This document shows, piece by piece, positions 16,216 to 25,171 of a stretch of 64,000 bases of DNA. Made by a program: the position numbers and the translations under genes. Numbering within the stretch: position 1 is the stretch's first letter; each line of letters opens with the position of its first letter. The DNA lies in assembly GCF_034424375.1 (NCBI RefSeq), contig NZ_CP139965.1:4340001-4404000 (forward strand). The letters run 5' to 3'. This stretch comes from Paraburkholderia kururiensis. Lineage in GTDB: Bacteria; Pseudomonadota; Gammaproteobacteria; Burkholderiales; Burkholderiaceae. Below the pieces are notes generated by a model that was not told the origin of the DNA, searched no databases, and was given only the letters and a program-made list of their open reading frames with translations.

Positions 16216-19023
16216 CTAGTCAGCACCGGGATATGCTCCTCTAGGTATGTCCTCATCGTTGAACCTAGCCGGATATGGATGTTGCATCAATGATTCCACA
16301 ATTGGCTGACGCAGGAATTCGTGCCACCCGGGACGGGTCATCCGAACCTGTTTTTCGAAGGTTCCTTGCGTGCAACGGTCCATCTTCTCCTCGACCGCAT
16401 ACTTGCGCTCGATAAACGAGCCGACCTGGTCTTCGTCGAAGCTGTCCTTGAGGTAGGGGTAGTTGATATCGAGGGTGATGCCCTCCGGCCCGCTCTCCTT
16501 GAGTAGGTAGTTGACCTTGCTGAACAACCGGTCGACTCGACCAACGCGCTGCTCGTTGTCGCCGGGTGTCCACGCAATTCCGTAGTGGTGTACCTTTCGA
16601 CATTGCAGATGGAGATTCACGCCTTCCTGAAACACGGACGTTGCTACCAGAGTGTTGGGATAGAACGGGCTGTTAAAGCCGAGAATCAGATGCTGCCGGT
16701 GACTGGAGTCGCCGCTCGCGTACCACGCGGGACTGGACAGCGCGGTAAGCGTGCGCCAGCCCGCACGCCAGTCGCCTGCTGGGTGGTCGATGATCTTGTC
16801 GCAGAGCTGCTCGAAGCTGTCCAGCGCGGCAGCGAAGTACCTGAGCAGCAGCGAGCCCGCGATACGCTGGCGAGCGTAAGCCACGAAGTCGCGGTAGCGC
16901 GCCTGCACGTTTGCGTAAGGCGCGGAGCCGATTGACCTCTGGAAGCGCGTATGCCAGCCGTAAAGCTCTACCACCACCGGGCTCGCAAACAGGAAGCCTG
17001 CTTTAATGTAATTGCCGAAGTTTTCGGCGATGTCGGGGCGCTCCGCGGCCCAACGGCGAAGTCGGGCCTGCCTGCTCGCATCAAGCAACGGGAAGACGAG
17101 CGACCACAGCGTCTCGATGGGTTCGTCGTACTCACGCATGGCGGCGCCGTTTGGCGCCAATGACTCGAGAAAGTCTTGCGAGACCATACCGTGAGTCGAC
17201 AGGCGCCGCGCTAGCGCGGCCTTGGTGTAGTCGGGGCGAGGCTTATCGCCTTGGCGAAACTCGTAATGCCAAAGGTATCCGGCCGCCATATAGTCGGAGG
17301 CCGGCTCCATGAACATCGCGTGGATACTGGTGGTCTTGCGCAGGTTAAGACTGAAGCGCGAACAGTCGGTGGGTGGCGAAGGCGGTTCGTTATCCTTTGC
17401 CCTCTTCGTCACGAACAGGTCAGCAATCTTCGAACCGAGGTAGGCGTTCTGCGCCTGTGGCACGCCGTCGACTTCCCTGCTATGGGTTTCACCTTCGTCT
17501 TCCTCGACGTCCTCATATTCAATCGCACCTTGCGTCCTGACTAGCGCCTGCATGAGTTCGTTGAAGCCGTCGCGCGACCAGTGTTGACGCTCCCACCGCA
17601 CAATGCGCGGCTCGTTCATGCTCAGATCCCAAGCCGCACAAATTTCCTGAGCCAGCAGCCGGTCATAGTGCTCGTTGATGCGCTTGGTCAGCTCGCGCAC
17701 GGACGGGATCCGCCTGACGAAGACTAGGTGCTTGTCTTCGTGCAGCTCGCGATCGGCTGCCATGGGAAACAGCCCCTGTGGTGCGCATCGCATTACGAGC
17801 CTGCCGTACTTTGGGTGATCTGGCGCATGGCCGAAAATCCCGCGGTAATCCATGCTCATACCGCGCAACAGTTGCGTATCGTCGGCGGTGCTAAAGTCTT
17901 TCGCGCATTCGTCTTGGGGCTGGTCCTCCTCGCGTTCCTGCGCGGCGAGCGTTCGAACCGGCACGCCGGCCGACTCGAAGCCCTCAAGGAAGCCGTATAG
18001 CACGCGACGCTTCTCGTCTAGAACGCCGAGATCGTGAATCAGTCTGCGCTGGTAGAGCGCGAAGAACATCTCTGCCTCTGGGCGTCCCGCGAAGTCGCAG
18101 GGCGTGGCCTCCTCGCGTCGGTATTGATGTTTCATGTAGCCGACGCCATTGCCCGCCATGATCCGGAAGCGACGCAGAGCGTACTTGCGCATCAGCTCCT
18201 CTGCGGGCTGGTTGCGTGCAGCCTCGTCCATCCCGATGAAGTAGCTGAGAATATTCGCGACATCGCGGAGGTTAGTATGGCTCGGGGTCGCTGTCAGCAG
18301 TAACGCGCGTTGTGCAATGCGGTGCGGGCCCTGACCGAAGAACTCCTTTGCCGCTGCCGCGCGCTGCGATCCACCTTGCGGGTTACGGAAGTAATGCGCC
18401 TCGTCGACGATGACGAGATCGAAACCATGGTTGTCGAGAGCGCTTAGAATTCGCTCGTGCATCTCACGTGCGGCTCTTTTCGCTGTCGCGAGCTTGTCGC
18501 GCTGCTGGTCAGTGGCATCCACGAGCAGACTGAGCGAACGGATGGTCGTCAGGTAGAGGTTTGTGGGGGGCGCTTGCGTCGCACGACATTCAATCGCCGC
18601 AGCCAGATCCCTGAGCTGAGAGTAAAACTCGACTTCGGGCACAGGCCGCCCAGACCCGGAAGCTTTTACGCGCTCGTCGGCCTCGCGATAGTGGAAACGA
18701 ACAAACGCGGTGAGCTCACGCTTCCAGTGCGCACAGATATCACGGTTCGGTGCCATTACAAGCACCTTCGCATCGGGCTTCATCCTCCACAACAACGCTG
18801 CTACGCCAAGCGCCTGGAAGGTCTTGCCCATACCCACTTCGTCCGCGAGCAACGCTACGCCATGCCTCGACAGCAGATTCCACAGATGTGCGACGCCTTC
18901 AGTCTGCTGCGACGCCATACTGGGTGGCGCTTTGAGCACATAGCGCCACTCGGAATCTTGCGCATCGAAGTTGATCCACTGTGTGACCTGTTCTGGTCGC
19001 AGCCCGCCCCATTGTTTAGCCAT
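16216..19023 (-). CDS. SNF2/RapA-type superfamily 2 helicase of a putative defence operon
   Basis: A 935-aa DNA translocase/helicase. Motif I is ADEVGMGKT (residues 60-68), motif II is VDEAH (206-210) and motif III is LLLTATPS (241-248). In the second RecA lobe motif V is VATSVFQEGVNLHLQC, and motif VI is QRVGRVDR (825-832), close to the RapA/HepA and DrmD pattern. A long insert of roughly 400 residues separates the lobes. No nuclease or methylase domain is visible. The gene overlaps the end of the PLD gene by eight bases, so the three proteins are probably made together. Such ATPases usually power DNA tracking in restriction-like systems. Confidence 0.88.
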   Translation of the reverse strand: MAKQWGGLRPEQVTQWINFDAQDSEWRYVLKAPPSMASQQTEGVAHLWNLLSRHGVALLADEVGMGKTFQALGVAALLWRMKPDAKVLVMAPNRDICAHWKRELTAFVRFHYREADERVKASGSGRPVPEVEFYSQLRDLAAAIECRATQAPPTNLYLTTIRSLSLLVDATDQQRDKLATAKRAAREMHERILSALDNHGFDLVIVDEAHYFRNPQGGSQRAAAAKEFFGQGPHRIAQRALLLTATPSHTNLRDVANILSYFIGMDEAARNQPAEELMRKYALRRFRIMAGNGVGYMKHQYRREEATPCDFAGRPEAEMFFALYQRRLIHDLGVLDEKRRVLYGFLEGFESAGVPVRTLAAQEREEDQPQDECAKDFSTADDTQLLRGMSMDYRGIFGHAPDHPKYGRLVMRCAPQGLFPMAADRELHEDKHLVFVRRIPSVRELTKRINEHYDRLLAQEICAAWDLSMNEPRIVRWERQHWSRDGFNELMQALVRTQGAIEYEDVEEDEGETHSREVDGVPQAQNAYLGSKIADLFVTKRAKDNEPPSPPTDCSRFSLNLRKTTSIHAMFMEPASDYMAAGYLWHYEFRQGDKPRPDYTKAALARRLSTHGMVSQDFLESLAPNGAAMREYDEPIETLWSLVFPLLDASRQARLRRWAAERPDIAENFGNYIKAGFLFASPVVVELYGWHTRFQRSIGSAPYANVQARYRDFVAYARQRIAGSLLLRYFAAALDSFEQLCDKIIDHPAGDWRAGWRTLTALSSPAWYASGDSSHRQHLILGFNSPFYPNTLVATSVFQEGVNLHLQCRKVHHYGIAWTPGDNEQRVGRVDRLFSKVNYLLKESGPEGITLDINYPYLKDSFDEDQVGSFIERKYAVEEKMDRCTQGTFEKQVRMTRPGWHEFLRQPIVESLMQHPYPARFNDEDIPRGAYPGAD

Positions 19024-20953
19024 AGCGACACTGATTCCTTACAAGGTCGGAGTATTGAGCCGATACCCCCCTTGGTAAACCGGGGAGCTGAAAGGCCAAT
19101 TCCCGCCAACGAGTCTCGGGAACGGCAGTGTAAAGGGGCTCTCGTTCCTTCGAGCCTCGAACGAGCGAGCGGCGCCGCGAGTGCGCACACTGGCAGAGCG
19201 AGTACACTTCGTTCGCAAGAAACCACTTGAAGACTTCGCGGCCAGACTTCTGGAGCTCCTCACGGGTTTTGCCGACAAGCTCTAGCAGGCATCCCGGCCA
19301 GAAGAATACGTGGCTGTCCAGAGCCTCGAGCCTCTCCAGCTTCAAAAGGTTTTGCTGGTAGGCATGTATCGACTGAAACAACCGGAAGTAGCTGATGTCG
19401 CCAGGTGGCGACGCGTCGCCATTCAGTGGCGCGTCCTCGTCTACAGCTACGGCCAGAGGGTTGTCCGCGAAGGCATCGGTGTCTAGCTGGGTGCGGAACG
19501 GCAGATCGTGCACGGACTGGGGGTCGTCGCCATGTACGAAGGCTTCGAGCAGATCCTGCAGCGTATCAAATGCCTGCGCCCGCCGGGACTTGACATGCAG
19601 CTCGCTGACCAACCCTCGCTGGATTTCCCTACCGGCCCGTATGACCTTGAAAACTCGGTCGCGCAGCAGCGCACAGTCGTCCACAGATAGGTGATCGGGC
19701 TGCTCCGGCGAACGGCGCGTGTTCCAGACGAGGGGCACTGCCTCTGCTACCCCGGGAAGACGAACGGAGTAGCCATCTCGTTGCTCGTCACCGAGCCATG
19801 TGCCGTGGAATGCGTAGGCCTGCGCATGCCAGTCGAAGCTGATATGAAGGTCAAACGGCGGCAGCGAATTCACGAAAAGGCCTTCCTTGTCGAGCAGATC
19901 TGCCGTGGCGCAATCACTTGCCCCCAGATCGAGTGGTTTACCGGTAGCCTCGCGCCAGTCGTTGAGGTCGTCGATGATGAATCCTGCTTCGACGTTGTTA
20001 TCCAGGCTCCAGCCGCCTTGATCGTCGCGCAGGCAGTTCGACCCTGGGCCCGTGAAGTTCCATGAGCCCACAGCTAGCTTGCCGGGAAGTTTCCATAGCT
20101 TGGCATGGCAGAGATCGGTGCTCGCGTGCCGCATCACCGGGCTGTCGTAAAAGGTTAGGCGCTGATCCGCCTTCATTCGGGACAGCTCGTCGCTCCACTG
20201 CGTACGCAGATACCTTCCCTCTATGCGGTCTGGGACCAAATGCACGCGCAGGCCATCGGCACCCGAAGCTACTTGCAGTTTTGCGATGAAGCCGGCGAGA
20301 TCGCGCGGAAGATAGGGTGACCAGACGGTGAGATCCGTGTCGCGCATGTCGGCGAGCAGTTGCTCTGGGAACGGCTTATCCTGATAGCTGTGCACGAAGC
20401 GCCATTTCTCGGGCTTCCCGGTGAAGTTGCGTCGTTCGTCCAGAGTACAGCGAATATCCGCGGCATCGCACAGATGTTCAAAGAATCGACGGATCTCACG
20501 GTAGTTCGCGTACGTGGAGATTTCAAAGAAATGGAAAACCTCGAGATTGCGTCCCCACCCCGAGAGCGTGAGGTTGGCGCTGCCGGCACCGATGACGCGC
20601 TTGCCCTCACGATCTTCGAGGTAGATGACTTTCGCGTGGAATAGACTTGCTTCCGAGAACCATTCCGGCTCGCGCTGCGGCCTGATACCGTGAACCGGAA
20701 TGCAGGTCCGTTTCACGCGGTTCGTCTCGAGAAAGCGGGGATCGCAAAACACGCGGAAGTCTATGTCTTCCTTTGTGAGCTCCTGTTGCAACTGCTCGTA
20801 TTCGATCCGGTTGCGCGGCGTAGTCGCGCCAAGGGTCGCGGGCAGGACATAGGTTTCGACGAACTCGATGTCGGTGTTGAAGCTTGTGAACCAGGCCCGG
20901 CGGAGCGTGCCCATGCGCCCCACCTGCTTTTGCAATTCGGCGAGGAGCTTCAT
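19016..20953 (-). CDS. Phospholipase-D-like (HKD) nuclease-type protein of a putative defence operon
   Basis: A 645-aa protein with two PLD-type half-sites. The first is FHAKVIYLED at residue 105 on, followed by GAGSANLTLSG. The second is LCHAKLWKL at residue 281 on, followed by AVGSWNFTGPGSN. Both keep the HxK plus downstream Asn pattern; the trailing Asp is shifted in the first and absent in the second, as in many PLD-fold nucleases. The C-terminal 300 residues are unassigned. The start is ATG 20953, which overlaps the upstream stop (ATGA); the longer frame to 21034 would run into the neighbour. It is probably the effector nuclease working with the SNF2 motor encoded next. Confidence 0.83.
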   Translation of the reverse strand: MKLLAELQKQVGRMGTLRRAWFTSFNTDIEFVETYVLPATLGATTPRNRIEYEQLQQELTKEDIDFRVFCDPRFLETNRVKRTCIPVHGIRPQREPEWFSEASLFHAKVIYLEDREGKRVIGAGSANLTLSGWGRNLEVFHFFEISTYANYREIRRFFEHLCDAADIRCTLDERRNFTGKPEKWRFVHSYQDKPFPEQLLADMRDTDLTVWSPYLPRDLAGFIAKLQVASGADGLRVHLVPDRIEGRYLRTQWSDELSRMKADQRLTFYDSPVMRHASTDLCHAKLWKLPGKLAVGSWNFTGPGSNCLRDDQGGWSLDNNVEAGFIIDDLNDWREATGKPLDLGASDCATADLLDKEGLFVNSLPPFDLHISFDWHAQAYAFHGTWLGDEQRDGYSVRLPGVAEAVPLVWNTRRSPEQPDHLSVDDCALLRDRVFKVIRAGREIQRGLVSELHVKSRRAQAFDTLQDLLEAFVHGDDPQSVHDLPFRTQLDTDAFADNPLAVAVDEDAPLNGDASPPGDISYFRLFQSIHAYQQNLLKLERLEALDSHVFFWPGCLLELVGKTREELQKSGREVFKWFLANEVYSLCQCAHSRRRSLVRGSKEREPLYTAVPETRWRELAFQLPGLPRGVSAQYSDLVRNQCRYG

Positions 20954-22380
20954 GCGCCGACTCCTTGCAGACCGGTCACGAAGCTCCTGAATTGGGGCAA
21001 ATAGTACTGGTTGTACCATGCGCCGGGTTGCCATTTTCTCGGGTCCGGGCGCGACATCGTGCGCGCATTCACTTTGATGATGCCATTGTGCTCAATAGCA
21101 AGCCATGCCGGCTGGCCGCGCGATTGCATAACCTTTCCGTGGTAATCGGCGAGCGCGCGAACCTGCTGTTCGATGCCACCGGCATTCGCCACCTGCTGTA
21201 ATTGCATCAGACGTCGAGCAGCCTCGCTGCCTTTCAGGAAAGGCAGTTTCGCGAACTCTTCCACTCGCTTTCCGAGGGCAGGAAGACGATTCGCACGGCG
21301 ATCGAATCGCTTCCAATGTCCGGCGACCGCATCGATCGAATGCGTGCGTTCAGCTGCCATCAGCGTAAAGAGCAGCATACAGTCAGACAGGAAGGGCTCT
21401 ATTTCGGCGATATGCTCAAGCTTGGCTTTTTCCTCGGGCTGAAATGTATGGTCCAACGCCTGCTCCAACACATGCTGTGATTCGACCTGTTTTTCTCCGA
21501 GATTCGCCAGCACCGTGTAGAGTGCGCCGGCGGCACCGCTGTCGAGCCCAGTCTGTGTTAGCCAGAAATCACGTGCGTACTCGCCTACTGTGCTGGGCGA
21601 AGCGAACGCCCGAACATAAGCCTTTGCGAGCGCCTTCGGTATGCCGCTCTTGAAGTTAAGCTTTTCGCCATGGCGTAGCTCGGCCACGCATTGCTTAAGG
21701 AATGGGTAGGCGACACGCTCAAGCTTGCCGAGCAAGCTGTGCCGGTCGCCGGCGATGAAGGTTTGTGCACCAGCCCAACGCGGCTGAAAGTTGAGCTTGT
21801 GGTACTGATAGCTCGCGTCGAAGAAGCCGATTTCCATCAGGGGTGTCTTGTAGCGGCCGCTCACGCCAAGACCGAGCTGACGCACCAGAATCTGGCCGGC
21901 GGGTTCATGCGTGAAGGCGATCGCTGGGTCGCCATTCTCCTTGTCCCAGCGGCGACGCGCGTTGGAAATACCGAGAATGCCACTCGGCTCTACGCCCCTC
22001 ATCTGTTGGTGATGAAGTACCGAGTAGACGAACAGGTTTTCCAGAAATATGAGGCACGCCTGTTTAAAGGGGGGGGCGCCCCTGTCTTGGTACTTTTGCT
22101 GCAGCGAAGCGCTGAGCTTTGCCTCGTCGTCATCAACGAGCTTTCGGACCAGGAAGTGATGAAAGAGGTTCAGGGTGTAGTTGCGGACGTCGTTCGAGAT
22201 CGAATTGATGCGGTTATTGAACACCCGTCGACCGAATGCGGACCAGATGATAAGCGTACCGACCGGGTCGATATAGGAATCGGCCGACAGACTCTCGTCG
22301 TACTCGGTGAGATACCTGTCCAAGAAGAGTGCCATGCTGTGTTTAGGAATTTCAATGCGACTGTAGGCGATGAGGGACAT
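20950..22380 (-). CDS. Unrecognised 476-aa protein, first gene of the helicase-PLD operon
   Basis: No known domain is recognised. The protein is soluble, largely alpha-helical by composition, with conserved-looking stretches such as SYIDPVGTLIIWSAFGRRVF, HHFLVRKLV and RKWQPGAWYNQYYLPQF. No Walker, nuclease, methylase or zinc motif is seen. It is coupled by ATGA to the PLD gene, and ATG 22380 opens the operon, with only a weak GTGGGCGG upstream. The position suggests a specificity, scaffold or sensor subunit. A run of eight G near 22070 does not break the frame. Confidence 0.75.
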   Translation of the reverse strand: MSLIAYSRIEIPKHSMALFLDRYLTEYDESLSADSYIDPVGTLIIWSAFGRRVFNNRINSISNDVRNYTLNLFHHFLVRKLVDDDEAKLSASLQQKYQDRGAPPFKQACLIFLENLFVYSVLHHQQMRGVEPSGILGISNARRRWDKENGDPAIAFTHEPAGQILVRQLGLGVSGRYKTPLMEIGFFDASYQYHKLNFQPRWAGAQTFIAGDRHSLLGKLERVAYPFLKQCVAELRHGEKLNFKSGIPKALAKAYVRAFASPSTVGEYARDFWLTQTGLDSGAAGALYTVLANLGEKQVESQHVLEQALDHTFQPEEKAKLEHIAEIEPFLSDCMLLFTLMAAERTHSIDAVAGHWKRFDRRANRLPALGKRVEEFAKLPFLKGSEAARRLMQLQQVANAGGIEQQVRALADYHGKVMQSRGQPAWLAIEHNGIIKVNARTMSRPDPRKWQPGAWYNQYYLPQFRSFVTGLQGVGA

Positions 22381-22578
22381 CCGCCCACGAGACCAAGCTC
22401 AGATTGAAGGGGGATGCCGCCCACCGTCGCTACAAAAAGGACGCACACCGCCGTTGCTGCCCTGTATGCGCGCGTATTTATTACCTAGGCATCGCAGTAT
22501 ATCGGCATCGAACGGGGGATCTTGATACCGAAGGTAGCGGGTCGAGGGCGTCGCAGGGCAGATAGAAGCCCGACGTGA

Positions 22579-23090
22579 GTGGCTGGAATCGGTGTCGAAT
22601 ACTTCAGCAATAGATCCGCACGAGTCTTTTTTACCGAGCATATAGAGCGACGGATTTCGGAGTGGCCGGGCAATGATCGTCAGGTTATCGAGCGTTATCC
22701 CAATGATTCCGGTTATCTTTTAACGAAAGTTCTTCATCTTACCCCCAAAGGTAATTTGAAGGGCCTTGGTGACATCGACGTTTTCGGCACTTGCGACTTG
22801 CAACGGCAGTTTTATGCACAGACGCGTGGTCGGTACGTTCCCGCGTCGATCGGTTTGTCGCTAGATGATGACTTGTCGTCGGCGCTTCGGCATTTTCCGC
22901 CTTAAACATCACGTCGAGGATGCTCGGGGGGGGCGCGGATGAGGAGACTCTGTCGCAACAACGGGCTGCCTTGGAGGCTTTTACGGAAGATAGCAGGCGG
23001 TTTCGAGAGGGCGAGAAAAGACTTGAGATGACTCAAAATCAACTCTGCGTGTTCTTCGACGAACTTGACGCATTAGGTGTCTTTCGATGA
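22579..23090 (+). pseudogene. Divergent gene split by a frameshift, unknown family
   Basis: A GTG-started frame encodes 108 aa (with GYLLTKVLHLTPKGNLKGLG and DIDVFGTCDLQRQFY) and stops at 22905. A different frame of the same strand, open across that point, continues as ETLSQQRAALEAFTEDSRR and ends FFDELDALGVFR at TGA 23088-23090. One single-base shift near 22895 would join them into about 170 residues with a coiled-coil-like C-terminus. It is divergent from the helicase-PLD operon. I do not recognise it; it may be a lost partner or regulator. The 23091-23391 stretch shows nothing identifiable. Confidence 0.4.
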
Positions 23091-23391
23091 GGTGGAGTGT
23101 GGAAGCGGGCGATTCGCGTTTCATTACGATACGCATGGGTTTAGCACCGATTGGATCGCCTGATACACTTGAACGCCGTTGTTGTTCGAGACCGTGCGAG
23201 AACGCATTTCTTGGTAGCTGAACGCCGGTCTTGGTCGACAACAGCCGATGACGCATTGCTGACTGGAGTCTGCTGCAACCAGCTTTACGCGGATAATCTC
23301 CAATATCGACACTATTCGTCTGATCTTTAGCGTCTATCGTGCTGCGCAGGCTGCGATTGGCGTACGCTATGTGGATGGGGATCAAGTCTGA

Positions 23392-23844
23392 TTAAGTAGC
23401 GCGAGAATTTGCGCGCCATACCGTACGCTGAACCTCTGTCACGCGGATGCGGCCGGCATCTAGGTGAAGAGGTTGAAGACGTAATTGTTCGCTTGAGACT
23501 GGATCGCGCTCGGTACCTTCAGCAACGCGGATTGACCGAAAGCGAGTCGCTCGCCGCGGGCTGCTTGGGTCCACTGCATATTTCTCGCCTGCCATCTGGC
23601 AGCGCGGGGACGTCACCGCTGCCATTGCAACGCCATCATCAGCTTCGACCCGCAGCAACCGATAGCTGTCCGGCAGGGCTGCGATCGAGGCGATCACGTG
23701 GTGGACCGACGTTTCCAGCAAGGCGAGGGCTGGATGTTCGGCGAGATACACGACAGGTTGCCTCCGGTCGTGCCAGCGGCCAGCGGCGCGAAGACCGCAC
23801 GGGCCCTGTAGATTCACGTAGTTGCTGACGCGCCAGAGATCCAT
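23392..23844 (-). pseudogene. RES-domain toxin, frameshifted
   Basis: The N-terminal half is a good RES domain: LWRVSNYVNLQGPCGLRAAGRW, RRQPVVYLAEHPALALLE and the SVHH that follows. After AAVTSP the conserved continuation (RGERLAFGQSALLKVPSAI then NNYVFNLF) lies in another frame. The end, PLHLDAGRIRVTEVQ, is back in the first frame. So at least two indels lie between about 23460 and 23610, and the NAD-degrading toxin is probably inactive. The start ATG at 23844 overlaps the antitoxin stop (TGATG), the normal RES-Xre arrangement. Confidence 0.75.
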
Positions 23845-24299
23845 CAGGCGAAGTAGCCTTCGTCGATCTGCACGAGGGCGTCTTCCATGAGCCGCGCACC
23901 GTGCTCGGTTGCGGCAAGTCCAAGCGCTGTTTTGCCGGCGAACCGCGCCTGCTGAGCACGCAACCACGCCATCGCTTTTTCCCGGTTGCCGAAAACCGCT
24001 TCCGCCAGGGCCACAATCTTTGCTAGGCGGATGGCCCTGTCGGACTCGTCTGGAGACAGGCGTTCGCCATGCTGCCGACGATGCGACAGCGTGCGACGAG
24101 GAATGATGAACATCAGCTCATCTGCTTTCAGGCCACGCTCGCCCAGACGGTCAAGCACGTCGATGCTGACTCGCTGCTCTGCAAGCGCCGCAAGGTCGCC
24201 ATCCGAGCGAACAGGCGCCTGGAGCAGGTCCCCGAGCAGGGAAAATTCGGCCGCACGGGGATGCAGTTTCCCGCTGGGCCGGAATTCAACGGCGGACAT
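23844..24299 (-). CDS. MbcA/ParS/Xre-type antitoxin
   Basis: A 151-aa protein with an N-terminal helix-turn-helix-like part (DVLDRLGERGLKADELMFII, RRTLSHRR) and the toxin-binding C-terminal domain. That domain includes RLAKIVALAEAVFGNREKAMAWL and a GKTALGLAATEHGARLMEDAL segment, the pattern of MbcA/ParS antitoxins paired with RES toxins. ATG 24299 has GGAGATAA upstream. The protein is intact although its toxin partner is broken. Such antitoxins repress their own promoter, which would lie within 24300-24360. Confidence 0.88.
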   Translation of the reverse strand: MSAVEFRPSGKLHPRAAEFSLLGDLLQAPVRSDGDLAALAEQRVSIDVLDRLGERGLKADELMFIIPRRTLSHRRQHGERLSPDESDRAIRLAKIVALAEAVFGNREKAMAWLRAQQARFAGKTALGLAATEHGARLMEDALVQIDEGYFA

Positions 24300-24583
24300 G
24301 GCGTTATCTCCATGGCAGATTGCTCTTCTATTGGTGGCATGCTGCCATAAAATGCCGGGCAGGAGGGCTTGCCACTAAGGGTCCCGGATATGCGAGTTGC
24401 AGGCGTATCTTGCCCCCGCCGCCCAGCGAGCTGCAGCCGAACCTTGTCCGACGCGAAAAACTCTGTCGGGTCAGCACAGGCCGCCGGCCCGCCCTTCGTG
24501 ATTTTCCGCTAGTTGCCGTCTATGTTGCATTTTCTGCAGGAGATAATCGGGTCGCACCAAAATGCGATTACTTTGGCGCGACG

Positions 24584-24597
24584 GTAGGCCAGTCGCA
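24584..24597 (-). repeat. 14-bp inverted copy of the motif at 1907-1920
   Basis: GTAGGCCAGTCGCA here is the exact reverse complement of 1907-1920. Nearby GTCGCA words (24551, 24614) suggest another multi-repeat end. It lies in the gene-poor 24300-24661 stretch, which holds nothing else I can identify. The pair brackets most of the accessory island. Confidence 0.4.
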
Positions 24598-24661
24598 TGA
24601 ACTCCGTCGCATCCGACAAGACATCTGTGGCGCGGCTTCGCATAAGTCTTTGATTTTTAGT

Positions 24662-25145
24662 ATGCACCGTCGCATTAACTATGGCGTCCTACGGAGCGCC
24701 GACAAGCTGTCTATCGAGTTGCCACACGGCGCCCCAGACGCGCGGATCGACGTCCACGCGTTTGCTCATGCGTTTGCACTTCGCAGCCGAAATGGTGCTG
24801 CAACTCGTGTATCGATTCAGGCCAGGCATCGAGCGCATTGGTGCGCATATCGCGCAAGACAAGGCGCGTATCGACTTCGCGAGCGATGAGAATCTCTCGT
24901 CGCTGTTTCCCGAGATCGTGCAGGCAGCATCGGATTTGACGAGGCGCGACCTGGCCATCGTGACCGATTACAGCGATGTGGAAACACAGCGTCGATACTG
25001 GAAAGTCCATGGCTTTGCCTCGATGGCGTGCGGCGGCACGCATCCGAAATCGACGGGTGAAGTTGGCGCCTTGAAGCTCAAGCGCAAAAATACAGGCAAG
25101 GGAAAGGAGCGGATCGAGATCACGCTAGTAGGCTCGATCCGATAG
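24662..25145 (+). pseudogene. Alanyl-tRNA editing protein (AlaX-type), truncated and frameshifted
   Basis: The C-terminal half of a Ser/Gly-tRNA(Ala) deacylase related to the AlaRS editing domain is readable. DKLSIELPHGAPDARIDVHA leads in one frame, then LHFAAEMVLQLVYRF through to SMACGGTHPKSTGEVGALKL in the next. The CGGTH zinc/active-site motif is intact. A single extra T near 24775 (GCGTTTGC instead of GCGTTGC) causes the shift, and the N-terminal HxxxH part is missing. It is therefore a relic. It lies at the inner edge of the island, next to the 14-bp repeat. Confidence 0.8.
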
Positions 25146-25171
25146 TAAGGCATCCAGACTATCTAGCCACG

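Noticed and set aside
16216..22380. Labelling the helicase-PLD operon as DISARM
   Set aside because: No DrmA/DrmB-type proteins (no DUF1998 signature) and no methyltransferase are present; only the SNF2 plus PLD pairing is shared.
22981..23385. 134-aa minus-strand ORF upstream of the RES pseudogene
   Set aside because: No start signal, no recognisable domain, and it overlaps the coding-like end of the + strand split ORF.
23844..24299. HipB/HigA-type antitoxin with unrelated toxin
   Set aside because: The C-terminal MbcA/ParS-like toxin-binding domain and the overlapping RES gene make a RES-Xre pair the better reading.
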